In this document: positions 1 to 6,321 of the stretch, piece by piece | How the letters are laid out: every line of letters begins with the position of its first letter | Position numbering within the stretch: position 1 is the stretch's first letter | DNA from: Bacteroidales bacterium | Lineage (GTDB): Bacteria; Bacteroidota; Bacteroidia; Bacteroidales; UBA1715 | Reading direction: 5' to 3' | Length of the DNA: 6,848 nucleotides | NCBI GenBank assembly: GCA_017618935.1 | Contig: JAFZTG010000040.1 | Coordinates: 1-6,848 of the forward strand | Translations under genes and position numbers: made by a program | The notes under the pieces: model-generated | Told to the model about the DNA's origin: nothing | Databases searched by the model: none | What the model saw: the letters and a program-made list of their open reading frames with translations, nothing else

Positions 1-273
1 ATTCTTGCAAAATGGATGCTTCGCATTGAAGCAGTGAAAGCAGCTTCGAGCAACAAATATATCTTGATGAATGTTCCTAATTCAGCCATAGAAAAAGTAA
101 CAGCGTTGCTTCCAGGAATGAAAAGTCCTACAATTATGCCTTTGAAAGAAGAAGGTTGGAGTTCTGTTCATTCGGTAATCAACGAGGACGATTTCTGGGA
201 CATTATTGAAAAAGTTCGTGAAGCCGGAGCAGAAGGTATCTTAGTGTGTCCAATTGAGCAAATGATACGATAA
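1..273 (+). CDS. hisG: ATP phosphoribosyltransferase, C-terminal regulatory part (5' truncated by the window)
   Basis: HisG catalyses the first step of histidine synthesis, joining ATP and PRPP to form phosphoribosyl-ATP, in the cytoplasm. Only the last 90 codons are visible; the frame is open from base 1, so the ATG at 16 is internal. What remains is the ACT-like C-terminal domain of the long-form enzyme, which binds histidine for feedback inhibition. Family hallmarks visible are an LLPGMKSPTIMPL block followed by EEGWSSVHSVI, then an FWDIIEKVREAGAEGILV block ending in PIEQM, equivalent to the closing PIEKM of E. coli HisG. The catalytic domain lies to the left. The stop codon overlaps the next start (TAATG), so nfeD follows directly where hisD is often found in this phylum. 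Identification is firm from the domain alone. Confidence 0.95.
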   Translation: MLAKWMLRIEAVKAASSNKYILMNVPNSAIEKVTALLPGMKSPTIMPLKEEGWSSVHSVINEDDFWDIIEKVREAGAEGILVCPIEQMIR

Positions 274-704
274 TGAGTGTAGTAACAATTTGGTTGTTGT
301 GTGGCGTTGCAGGATTAGCATTGGAACTGGTTCTGCCAGGGCTCATCGTGCTATTTTTCGGGTGCGGTGCTCTTCTTACGGGAATTGCCGCTTGGATTTT
401 CCCTTCATTACAAATTGAAGGTCAACTGATTATTTTTGTCGTAAGTTCGGTAGTGTTGCTGCTGGTTTTCAGAAAAATGCTTCGAAACCATTTCTTCAAC
501 AAATCAAAGGAAAGTGGCGACGAACTTGCTGACGAATACATTGGTAAAATAGCCATTGCAACCAGCGATTTCGTATCAGGCCGAGGTGAAGTGGAATTCA
601 AGGGTTCAAAGTGGGAAGCAAATTCACCCGACGAAATCCACACAGGTGACCAGGTTGTGATTACCAGTCGTGAAAGCATTAAATTGACGGTGAATAAACA
701 ATAA
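273..704 (+). CDS. NfeD-like membrane protein with C-terminal OB-fold
   Basis: A 143-residue protein of the short NfeD class (NfeD1b/YbbK type). The N-terminal half has about three hydrophobic segments (roughly residues 4-24, 25-44 and 51-68), followed by a basic stretch (RKMLRNHFFNKSK). Residues about 88-141 form the soluble OB-fold: a G-x-A start, the G-R-G-E-V-E-F-K-G strand turn, W114, and a G-D-Q-V-V-I strand. Family knowledge: such proteins usually partner with a stomatin/SPFH-domain membrane protein and are linked to membrane organisation or quality control. No SPFH gene is in view; it could lie elsewhere. There is no protease domain, unlike long NfeD proteins. The start overlaps the hisG stop by one base, suggesting translational coupling. 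A palindromic terminator follows the stop after 4 bases. Confidence 0.88.
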   Translation: MSVVTIWLLCGVAGLALELVLPGLIVLFFGCGALLTGIAAWIFPSLQIEGQLIIFVVSSVVLLLVFRKMLRNHFFNKSKESGDELADEYIGKIAIATSDFVSGRGEVEFKGSKWEANSPDEIHTGDQVVITSRESIKLTVNKQ

Positions 705-708
705 AATT

Positions 709-736
709 GTAGAGACGTGCCATGGCGCGTCTCTAC
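709..736. terminator. 28-bp palindrome, probable bidirectional terminator between converging genes
   Basis: Two 14-base arms (GTAGAGACGTGCCA at 709-722 and TGGCGCGTCTCTAC at 723-736) form an uninterrupted inverted repeat with one deviation, T718 opposite G727. In RNA from the plus strand this is a G-U wobble; in RNA from the minus strand it is a C-A mismatch. It takes up 28 of the 34 bases between the nfeD stop and the DUF1573 stop. T-rich sequence follows on both sides (737-750 on plus; AATTTTATT on minus), so it fits a shared intrinsic terminator. The very regular palindrome also resembles dispersed palindromic repeats of bacterial genomes; copy number cannot be judged from one window. Confidence 0.75.
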
Positions 737-738
737 CT

Positions 739-1167
739 TTATTTCTTTTTCGGAACGACAGTACCCGTAAATACCAATGTTTGTTCCGTTGGTTTTGCGT
801 TAGACGTTACAATAGCCGTCTTGGAGAATTTTCCACCCGTAGCAGCATCAAACGTCACTTGAATTTCTCCTTTTTGGCCAGGCATAATGGGTACCTTCGG
901 CCAGATTGCATCAGTACAGTTGCATGCAGGCTCAACTTTTGATATAATTAATGGTGCATTTCCTGTATTGGTAAACGTAAAAACTACGTCAACAGGAATA
1001 CCTTGGGGTATATCACCAAAATTATAGGAATCTTTATCCCACGTAATGGCAGGAGATTTCAAATCACTAACACTCAATTGTTTCTTTTCATCGGGGTCGC
1101 CCCATTGTGCAAAGGTTACAAATGGTAGAACTGTCGCACACAACAACGCTAGAATAATTCGTTTCAT
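739..1167 (-). CDS. Secreted DUF1573-domain protein
   Basis: A 142-residue exported protein of unknown function. The start at 1167 (MKRIILALLC...) is preferred over the upstream ATG at 1218 because it begins a clean Sec signal peptide: positive n-region, hydrophobic core to about residue 17, and likely cleavage after VTFA (residue 20). The mature part is nearly all one DUF1573 domain, an immunoglobulin-like beta sandwich: YNFGDIPQG (48-56), FTNTGNAPLIISKVEPACNC (65-84), PIMPGQKGEIQVTFD (93-107), then a closing TAIVTSNA strand and FTGTV. The usual CGCT motif reads CNCT here (C82, C84). Such domains are very common in Bacteroidota; their role is not established. It converges on nfeD. The 169-base gap upstream to the next gene shows no convincing -7 box, so its promoter is unresolved. 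Confidence 0.88.
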   Translation of the reverse strand: MKRIILALLCATVLPFVTFAQWGDPDEKKQLSVSDLKSPAITWDKDSYNFGDIPQGIPVDVVFTFTNTGNAPLIISKVEPACNCTDAIWPKVPIMPGQKGEIQVTFDAATGGKFSKTAIVTSNAKPTEQTLVFTGTVVPKKK

Positions 1168-1336
1168 AGTTTCATTTTTTATATTAGACAAAGAACGTAA
1201 TAAAAATGTTACATTCAAAACACTTTTTTCATAAACAAATACCTTGCCAAAAATTGTATAAATAAGTTGAGGTCTTGAAATTTATCAATTTCCCCGTCTT
1301 ACTCTTTTTTGCGAAGGGAGATTAACTAAAAGTGTT

Positions 1337-1675
1337 CTACTTTTTTAGTTTCTTCGGTAGCTTTTTATATACCTCGTTGTATGCGTGGTCAACAAGTGAT
1401 CGGATTAATGTATCGTCGGCATCTTGATTAAACCAGACTTGATTCCAGTATTTTTTGTTCCAATGAAATGCCCCTTCAATGCTATTATATTGTTCGCGAA
1501 GTTCAATGGCTTTCTCAGAATCGCACTTCATAGTTGCGAGGTCAGGATTGTCCATTGCGACGCAAGCGAAAATCTTACCTTGCAGACGAAAGACTAATAC
1601 ATTTTCGTCAAATGGCATATCTTCGGTCACGTTTTGTAACGATAGGCAGTATTCCCGAAATTCTTCAATGTTCAT
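1337..1675 (-). CDS. MmcQ/YjbR family protein (DUF419)
   Basis: A 112-residue cytoplasmic protein of the YjbR family, whose members have a double-wing fold resembling CyaY and are often described as DNA-binding; the true function is not known. The ATG at 1675 (MNIEEFREYC) is preferred over the one at 1702 because family members begin with this helix. Conserved blocks seen: DMPFDENVLVFRL (19-31), GKIFACVAM (33-41), MKCDSEKAIELREQY (49-63), the signature HWNKKYWNQV (71-80, the counterpart of the usual HMNKKHWNTV), and a final helix with the AYNEV stretch. Length is normal for the family, about 110-120 residues. It reads in the same direction as the DUF1573 gene but 169 bases upstream of it, and diverges from the lipoprotein gene at 1804. 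It is probably monocistronic. Confidence 0.88.
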   Translation of the reverse strand: MNIEEFREYCLSLQNVTEDMPFDENVLVFRLQGKIFACVAMDNPDLATMKCDSEKAIELREQYNSIEGAFHWNKKYWNQVWFNQDADDTLIRSLVDHAYNEVYKKLPKKLKK

Positions 1676-1712
1676 AATGCTTTTTTTTACAAAATAAAAC
1701 AATTCTTTTTTA

Positions 1713-1740
1713 TTTGATTTCTTGTTCGTTCAATATTTTG
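1713..1740 (+). promoter_or_regulatory. Candidate Bacteroidetes-type promoter for the FISUMP-like lipoprotein
   Basis: TTTG at 1713-1716 and TATTTTG at 1734-1740 are separated by 17 bases, resembling the -33 (TTTG) and -7 (TAnnTTTG) elements of Bacteroidetes sigma-ABfr promoters. The -7 element is one base short of the consensus, so the match is imperfect. It would give a leader of roughly 55-60 bases before the ATG at 1804. It lies in the 128-base divergent gap shared with the YjbR-family gene, which is very AT-rich, so chance matches are likely. Confidence 0.3.
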
Positions 1741-1803
1741 GCACAATATATGCTTTAACAAAATCAAAATAAATTACTTATGTCTAACTAAAACTACAAA
1801 AAC

Positions 1804-2808
1804 ATGAGACGAAATTTTACCAAAATTTTGCTGATAGGCACTGCTATTGCTCTGTTTACGGCATGTGACAAGAATGAGGACGTAACCAAAAAAGAGTCCT
1901 CGAGTAATCAAACTGAAGAACAGAAACAGAATGGTAGTCAGCAGGATGATTATCCTTTGCCAGCCATTATTCAAAACGGTGTCATTAAAGCGGCGTTTTC
2001 TATTTCTGATACTTCGAAAGCGTATTTTAGCCAAGGTAATCTGCAATACCAGGCAAGTACGAATACGTGGCGTTTTGCTCCCAAGCAATATGAACGGGCT
2101 GGTTATGCCAACAAAAAAATCTCTCCGACCTACGATGGCTGGATAGATCTATTTGGTTGGGGAACAAGTGGTTGGCCGACAAATGGTTTCGAAAACCCCA
2201 ATAGGGCATATCACCCATACGACACGAGTAGAAAATGGTCTAATTATGACCTTGGATGCAAGGGAGGATTGAGTGGCATGACAGGTGATTACGCCAATGG
2301 CGACTGGGGCGTGTACAATGCGATTTCAAATGGTGGTAATCAGCCGGGAATGTGGCGTACTCCCTCGAAAAACGAATGGATGTATTTGATAAACTCGCGT
2401 CCCGATGCGGCAAACAAGTACGGTTATGCAACAATCAATCTCGGTAACGAAGAACGTACGGGTCTTGTCTTACTCCCCGATGAATGGGAACAACCTAATG
2501 GCGTTACGTTTAAAAGTGGTGAAAACAGCGATGATGTGACCACTCTGCTAAACAATTATTCCCTCGATGAATGGAGAAAGCTGGAAGCAAATGGAGCGGT
2601 ATTCCTGCCTTTTGCTGGCTTACGTAGCAAATTAAATGTTGACCTCGATTCACCCGGAAAAAGAGGTCTTTATTGGTCTTCTTCAATTTACGATTCCAGC
2701 AAAGGATATTTACTAAGATTCGATTTGAATTGTGTAAATCCCAAAGAGTCAAACTACTTTTATCGTTACCAAGGTATGGCAGTACGCTTGATTCAAGATG
2801 TGAAATAA
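1804..2808 (+). CDS. Lipoprotein with a FISUMP/FGE-like C-terminal domain
   Basis: A 334-residue predicted lipoprotein of unknown function. The signal peptide ends in a lipobox (LFTAC, Cys21). The residues after the Cys (DKNEDV) are charged and mostly acidic, as in Bacteroidota lipoprotein export signals, which suggests display on the cell surface. Residues about 22-50 are a polar linker rich in E, Q, S, N and K. The domain from about 62 to 331 begins FSISDTSKAYFSQGNLQYQ, then TWRFAPKQY, DGWIDLFGWGTSGW, an ISNGGNQPGMWRTPSKNEWMYL block, LVLLPDEW, FLPFAGLR, GLYWSSS and a closing GMAVRLI. This order (WRTPS..EW..L, LPFAG.R, YWSS, then a terminal VR) is that of the Fibrobacter succinogenes paralogous domain and its formylglycine-enzyme/C-type-lectin-like relatives. 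No catalytic role can be assigned; binding or structural use is likely. A strong terminator follows. Confidence 0.82.
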   Translation: MRRNFTKILLIGTAIALFTACDKNEDVTKKESSSNQTEEQKQNGSQQDDYPLPAIIQNGVIKAAFSISDTSKAYFSQGNLQYQASTNTWRFAPKQYERAGYANKKISPTYDGWIDLFGWGTSGWPTNGFENPNRAYHPYDTSRKWSNYDLGCKGGLSGMTGDYANGDWGVYNAISNGGNQPGMWRTPSKNEWMYLINSRPDAANKYGYATINLGNEERTGLVLLPDEWEQPNGVTFKSGENSDDVTTLLNNYSLDEWRKLEANGAVFLPFAGLRSKLNVDLDSPGKRGLYWSSSIYDSSKGYLLRFDLNCVNPKESNYFYRYQGMAVRLIQDVK

Positions 2809-2828
2809 TTGCAAAAACACCATTGTTG

Positions 2829-2858
2829 AGGAGCGGAAGCAATTTCGCTCCTTTTTTT
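2829..2858 (+). terminator. Intrinsic terminator after the FISUMP-like lipoprotein
   Basis: The arms AGGAGCGGAA (2829-2838) and TTTCGCTCCT (2843-2852) pair over ten positions with one G-U pair and leave a GCAA loop, a stable GNRA tetraloop. A run of seven T (2852-2858) follows. It begins 20 bases after the stop at 2808 and reads only in the plus direction. It should separate the lipoprotein gene from the flippase gene. Confidence 0.92.
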
Positions 2859-2876
2859 GTTTGTTTCCTAACGAAA

Positions 2877-2897
2877 AGTGTAAAGTGTTTTTACACT
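2877..2897. repeat. 8-bp perfect inverted repeat upstream of the flippase promoter
   Basis: AGTGTAAA (2877-2884) and TTTACACT (2890-2897) are perfect inverted arms around a 5-base spacer (GTGTT). The left part also contains the tandem direct repeat AAAGTGT (2875-2881 and 2882-2888). It lies after the strong terminator and about 50 bases before the -7 box at 2950. It has no T-run and is not GC-rich, so it is a poor terminator; an operator-like site is possible but unproven. Confidence 0.5.
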
Positions 2898-2949
2898 ATG
2901 CTGGTTTTCAATTAAGTACACTCTTATGCAAAATTTTAAAAAATAGACG

Positions 2950-2957
2950 TACCTTTG
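2950..2957 (+). promoter_or_regulatory. Bacteroidetes -7 box of the flippase gene
   Basis: TACCTTTG is an exact match to the TAnnTTTG consensus of the Bacteroidetes housekeeping promoter. The -33 region is weak (TTATG at 2924-2928). Transcription would start about 5-10 bases downstream, giving a leader of only about 10-15 bases before the ATG at 2975. This supports 2975 as the start and argues against the upstream in-frame ATG at 2861, which would not be in the transcript. Confidence 0.55.
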
Positions 2958-2974
2958 GCTGTTTTAAAAATGCT

Positions 2975-4459
2975 ATGGGTATAATATCAAAATTAGTTGG
3001 TCAGACGGCAATCTATGGATTAAGTACCATAATTGGTCGTTTTTTGAATTTTATGCTTGTGCCGCTCTACACGCGGTGTTTCTCGCAGTCGGAGTATGGC
3101 GTGGTGACGGAACTCTATAGTTATACGGTGTTCCTTATGATTTTCCTCACGTATGGTATGGAAACAGGATTTTTCCGGTTTGTGCAGAACAAGGAAGACC
3201 AGCCAAAGGTTTTTTCAACCATTATGACGAGTCTTTTTTCGTCATCGGCAATTTTTATAGGACTAATTTTCATCTTTCTTTCGCCCATTTCGTCGGTACT
3301 TGGTTACGAACAGCATCAAAATTTCATTATGATTATGGCAATCATCATCGGCATTGATGCTTTTACCAGCGTGCCATTTGCCAAACTGCGACACGAAAAC
3401 AAGGCGCTGAAATTTGCTGCAATAAAACTTACTAACATTGCCATAAACATAGGACTTAACATATTGTTAATCATAGTGTTCCCGCAAATGGCGAAAACGA
3501 GTACGAACGTGTGGTTTGTTGAACATTTCGCCCAACCCGATGTATTGTGGATATTCATTTCGAACCTTGCAGCAAGCGTTGTAACGCTTCTTATGCTTCT
3601 TCCCGACATTATAAAATCACGCAATGGTTTCGATTATGAATTACTTCGCCGCATTCTCGGATACTCGTGGCCGTTGCTCATTTCGGGACTCGCCGGCAGT
3701 ATCAACGAGGTGTACGACCGTGTTTCGTTGCGATACTTTCTCACCGTTCCCGAAGGACAGGACGCGTCGCAATATATTCTTTCGCAAGTCGGCATTTACG
3801 GTGCAAATTATAAATTGGCAATGATTATTTCCATTTTCAACCAGGCTTTTCGTTTCGCCGCCGAGCCATTCTTCTTCTCACGAATGAAAGAAAAGGATTC
3901 GAGACAGATTTATGCCAAAATAATGAACTATTTTACCATTTTCACACTGTTTTTGTTCCTTACAATCATATTGTATATTGACTTTTTCAAGCATTTCATC
4001 GGTACGAATTTCCACGACGGACTTTCCATTATTCCTGTGCTTTTGATGGCAAACATTTTCTTGGGAATCGTGTTCAATTTGTCGATTTGGTACAAGGTGA
4101 CAAATCAGACAAAATTCGGTATAGGAATTACAGGATTCGGTGCAGTTATCACATTGGCAATCAATATGATATTTGTACCTATTTACGGTTATGTAGCATG
4201 TGCGTGGGCAACATTGGCGTGCTATGTGCTTATGGCAGTGCTGTCGTACAACCTTTGCCAAAAACATTATGGGATTCCGTATAAATTGGGAGCACTTGCA
4301 TTTTATTTCATTCTTGCCGGCATATTCTTCATAGCCGATAAATTCATTATAATTGACAACGTAATTCTTTCATACACGGTAAAAACAGTCTTTTTACTTT
4401 TGTTTGCAGGATTGACGGTGGGAAATGAGGTTCGACTCGCGAAATCTAATAGGGAATAA
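2975..4459 (+). CDS. Oligosaccharide flippase (Wzx/MATE-type polysaccharide exporter)
   Basis: A 494-residue polytopic inner-membrane protein of the polysaccharide-exporter branch of the MOP superfamily, which flips lipid-linked glycans across the membrane. The N-terminus is diagnostic: GQTAIYGLSTIIGRFLNF (9-26) then VPLYTR, SEYGVV, and a YGMETGFFRFV segment. About 14 hydrophobic segments can be seen along the length, in two similar halves; the second half opens near residue 225 with GYSWPLLISGLAGSINEVYDR. A polar loop with charged residues joins them (about 208-226). The start at 2975 was chosen over 2861 because homologues begin this way and a -7 box lies between the two. No glycosyltransferases or polymerase sit beside it, so it is an orphan flippase and its substrate (O-antigen, capsule or lipid II-like) cannot be read from context. 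Its GC content is lower than that of the genes downstream. Confidence 0.9.
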   Translation: MGIISKLVGQTAIYGLSTIIGRFLNFMLVPLYTRCFSQSEYGVVTELYSYTVFLMIFLTYGMETGFFRFVQNKEDQPKVFSTIMTSLFSSSAIFIGLIFIFLSPISSVLGYEQHQNFIMIMAIIIGIDAFTSVPFAKLRHENKALKFAAIKLTNIAINIGLNILLIIVFPQMAKTSTNVWFVEHFAQPDVLWIFISNLAASVVTLLMLLPDIIKSRNGFDYELLRRILGYSWPLLISGLAGSINEVYDRVSLRYFLTVPEGQDASQYILSQVGIYGANYKLAMIISIFNQAFRFAAEPFFFSRMKEKDSRQIYAKIMNYFTIFTLFLFLTIILYIDFFKHFIGTNFHDGLSIIPVLLMANIFLGIVFNLSIWYKVTNQTKFGIGITGFGAVITLAINMIFVPIYGYVACAWATLACYVLMAVLSYNLCQKHYGIPYKLGALAFYFILAGIFFIADKFIIIDNVILSYTVKTVFLLLFAGLTVGNEVRLAKSNRE

Positions 4460-4547
4460 GAAGATCGTCATTTCTTTTTTATGAACTTTTTTTGTAAAAA
4501 CTATCTTGTTTTGTGAATCATACCAACAGATTTTCCAATCAAAAACG

Positions 4548-4555
4548 TATATTTG
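4548..4555 (+). promoter_or_regulatory. Bacteroidetes -7 box of the GH3 gene
   Basis: TATATTTG matches the TAnnTTTG consensus exactly and lies 15 bases before the first ATG at 4571. No good -33 TTTG is present at the expected distance. Transcription would begin near 4560-4565, leaving a very short leader, so the GH3 gene probably has its own promoter rather than depending on the flippase gene. The rest of the 111-base gap (4460-4570) is AT-rich and holds only a weak 6-bp stem around 4458-4476, not a convincing terminator. Confidence 0.5.
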
Positions 4556-4570
4556 TAAAGTTCAAATTTT

Positions 4571-6310
4571 ATGTTTATGAAAAAATTTCTTCTTCCTACA
4601 ATTTTACTTTGCGGATTATGTGTGTCGTGTTCGCAAATCGAGAACAATCACGAGCAAATTGCAACCGACACGACGTGGAAACAGCTGACGCTCCGCGAAA
4701 AAATCGGACAGACAATGATGGTTTCGTCCGATATGTATATGCACAAGCAGATTGGTAACGGCACGCTCGACACGTTTTTCCTGAAATATCCAGTGGGCGG
4801 TTTGTTTATGGCTCAATGGCATTTCACCTATCAAAAACCCGACACGTTGTTGTTCGAAACGTTCATTCCTCGTATCATAAAAGAATACAACGCCGCTTCA
4901 AAATTGCCGTTGTTCATCAGCGAAGATTTTGAGCGTGGGGCAGGATATAACTATAACACTGCCACCAAGTTACCTGTTGAAATGGCGATTGGTGCGGCAA
5001 ATGACACGTCGTTGGCGTACGCACACGGAAAAATTCTTGGCGTTGAAGCCCGCGAAATGGGTTTCAACTGGGTACTTGCTCCTGTGAGCGACTTGAATAT
5101 CAATCCGTTACATCCGCTTGTGATTGAACGCTCCGTTTCTGACGACGCCGAACGTGCTATTCCGTTGTTACATAGCCAAATGAAAGGTTTGCAAGACCAA
5201 GGTGTCATAACCACGGTGAAACATTTCCCTGGCGACGGTGCCACCATCTGCGACCAACACTTGGTGACTTCGGCAAACAATATGTCGTGGGTAGAATGGA
5301 GAAAGACCTATGGTAAAGTGTTCCAGACATTTATCAAAGAAAATACTCCGTCGATTATGGTTGGCCACCTTCGTTTCCCTGCGTACCAAAAAGTTGACAC
5401 GCTGAATGGCGATTTTCTCCCAGCAACGTTATCTAAAGAATTGATGCAGAAATTGTTGAAGCAAGAAATGGGCTACAAGGGCGTGGTGATTTCCGACGCA
5501 TTGAACATGGGTGGCGGTTACGGATTCTACGAATCGGAATTGGAGACTGCCGTTCAATGTTTTGTGGCTGGTGCCGACATTGTATTGTGGCCGCCGCTTG
5601 GATATATGGACACGATTGAAGCACGCATAAACCGTGGTGAAATTTCTATGGAACGTCTCGACGACGCCGTAGAACGCGTGTGGGCATTGCGTGAACGCTA
5701 CAATTTAATTGATAAGGAAAATCGTATGCCGATAGCTCAGCCAAAACCTTTAGGTTTTGATGAGTACACAAACAACAAACTCACCGAATTGGCTGAAAAA
5801 GCAGTGACGATTGTACAAAATAAAGGCGGTCAGATTCCACTTGACACGAATACGACAAAGAAAATCTTGTTGGCAAACATCAGCCACAACGACTATTGCG
5901 CCGTGTTTGAACCGATGAAACAAGAGTTGGAAAAACGTGGTTTCCAAGTTGACGTGAAACACAATCTTCACAAGGACGAATGGGAATGGCAGTGGCATCG
6001 CATTTTGGAATACGACAAAGTGATTGTCTGCTTCGAAAACCACTATTTTGCCCCTATTGGCTCGCCATTGTTGAAAGATTACGAGGCATACTGCCTCTGG
6101 ACAATGGTTAAATTGCCGAAAGAAAAGGTCATTGGCGTTTCGTTCAGCAATCCGTACTATAATAAATATTACTTGAACAAGAATTCCCTACTCATCAACG
6201 CATACAGCAGCGACCCATTTATGCAGCGCGCTGTGGTAAAAGTCCTTATGGGCGAGATCGAGGCACCAGCCACTTCGCCAGTAAATTTGGATAATGAGTT
6301 GATGAAATAG
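4571..6310 (+). CDS. Glycoside hydrolase family 3 lipoprotein, beta-N-acetylhexosaminidase-like
   Basis: A 579-residue exported glycosidase. The signal peptide ends at LCVSC (Cys20); Ser at -1 fits a lipobox but Cys at -3 is unusual, so lipidation is probable rather than certain. The second ATG at 4577 (MKKF) is an equally good start. The GH3 barrel spans about 38-376: LREKIGQTMM, VGGLF, FISEDFERGAG, a NWVLAPVSDLNINP stretch, then KHFPGDG (217-223) with D228 and H230, which match the Asp-His acid/base pair of NagZ, and VVISDALNMGG with D309 as the likely nucleophile. NagZ usually has KHFPGHG; the Asp variant followed by DQHLVTS marks a distinct subgroup whose substrate I cannot name. Residues about 400-575 form a C-terminal alpha/beta domain. 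It would act in the periplasm or at the outer membrane, cleaving beta-linked N-acetylhexosamine or a related sugar. Confidence 0.88.
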   Translation: MFMKKFLLPTILLCGLCVSCSQIENNHEQIATDTTWKQLTLREKIGQTMMVSSDMYMHKQIGNGTLDTFFLKYPVGGLFMAQWHFTYQKPDTLLFETFIPRIIKEYNAASKLPLFISEDFERGAGYNYNTATKLPVEMAIGAANDTSLAYAHGKILGVEAREMGFNWVLAPVSDLNINPLHPLVIERSVSDDAERAIPLLHSQMKGLQDQGVITTVKHFPGDGATICDQHLVTSANNMSWVEWRKTYGKVFQTFIKENTPSIMVGHLRFPAYQKVDTLNGDFLPATLSKELMQKLLKQEMGYKGVVISDALNMGGGYGFYESELETAVQCFVAGADIVLWPPLGYMDTIEARINRGEISMERLDDAVERVWALRERYNLIDKENRMPIAQPKPLGFDEYTNNKLTELAEKAVTIVQNKGGQIPLDTNTTKKILLANISHNDYCAVFEPMKQELEKRGFQVDVKHNLHKDEWEWQWHRILEYDKVIVCFENHYFAPIGSPLLKDYEAYCLWTMVKLPKEKVIGVSFSNPYYNKYYLNKNSLLINAYSSDPFMQRAVVKVLMGEIEAPATSPVNLDNELMK

Positions 6311-6321
6311 TATCGGATTTT

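Noticed and set aside
1168..1336. Possible small gene or RNA between the two minus-strand genes
   Set aside because: No open frame with a credible start, no stable hairpin and no exact TAnnTTTG box on either strand; it seems to be plain AT-rich spacer with an unresolved promoter.
1324..1350. Inverted repeat AACTAAAAGT / ACTTTTTTAGTT at the end of the YjbR-family gene
   Set aside because: The arms are AT-rich with a two-base bulge, overlap the stop codon and lack a T-run on the minus strand, so it is not a convincing terminator.
3878..4267. A 129-codon minus-strand frame rich in Cys and His
   Set aside because: It is antisense to flippase transmembrane segments; the Cys/His richness comes from reading hydrophobic codons in reverse, with no regular zinc-binding spacing.
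4513..4758. An 81-codon plus-strand frame overlapping the GH3 start
   Set aside because: It begins upstream of the -7 box and runs out of frame through the GH3 signal peptide and barrel start; no family features.
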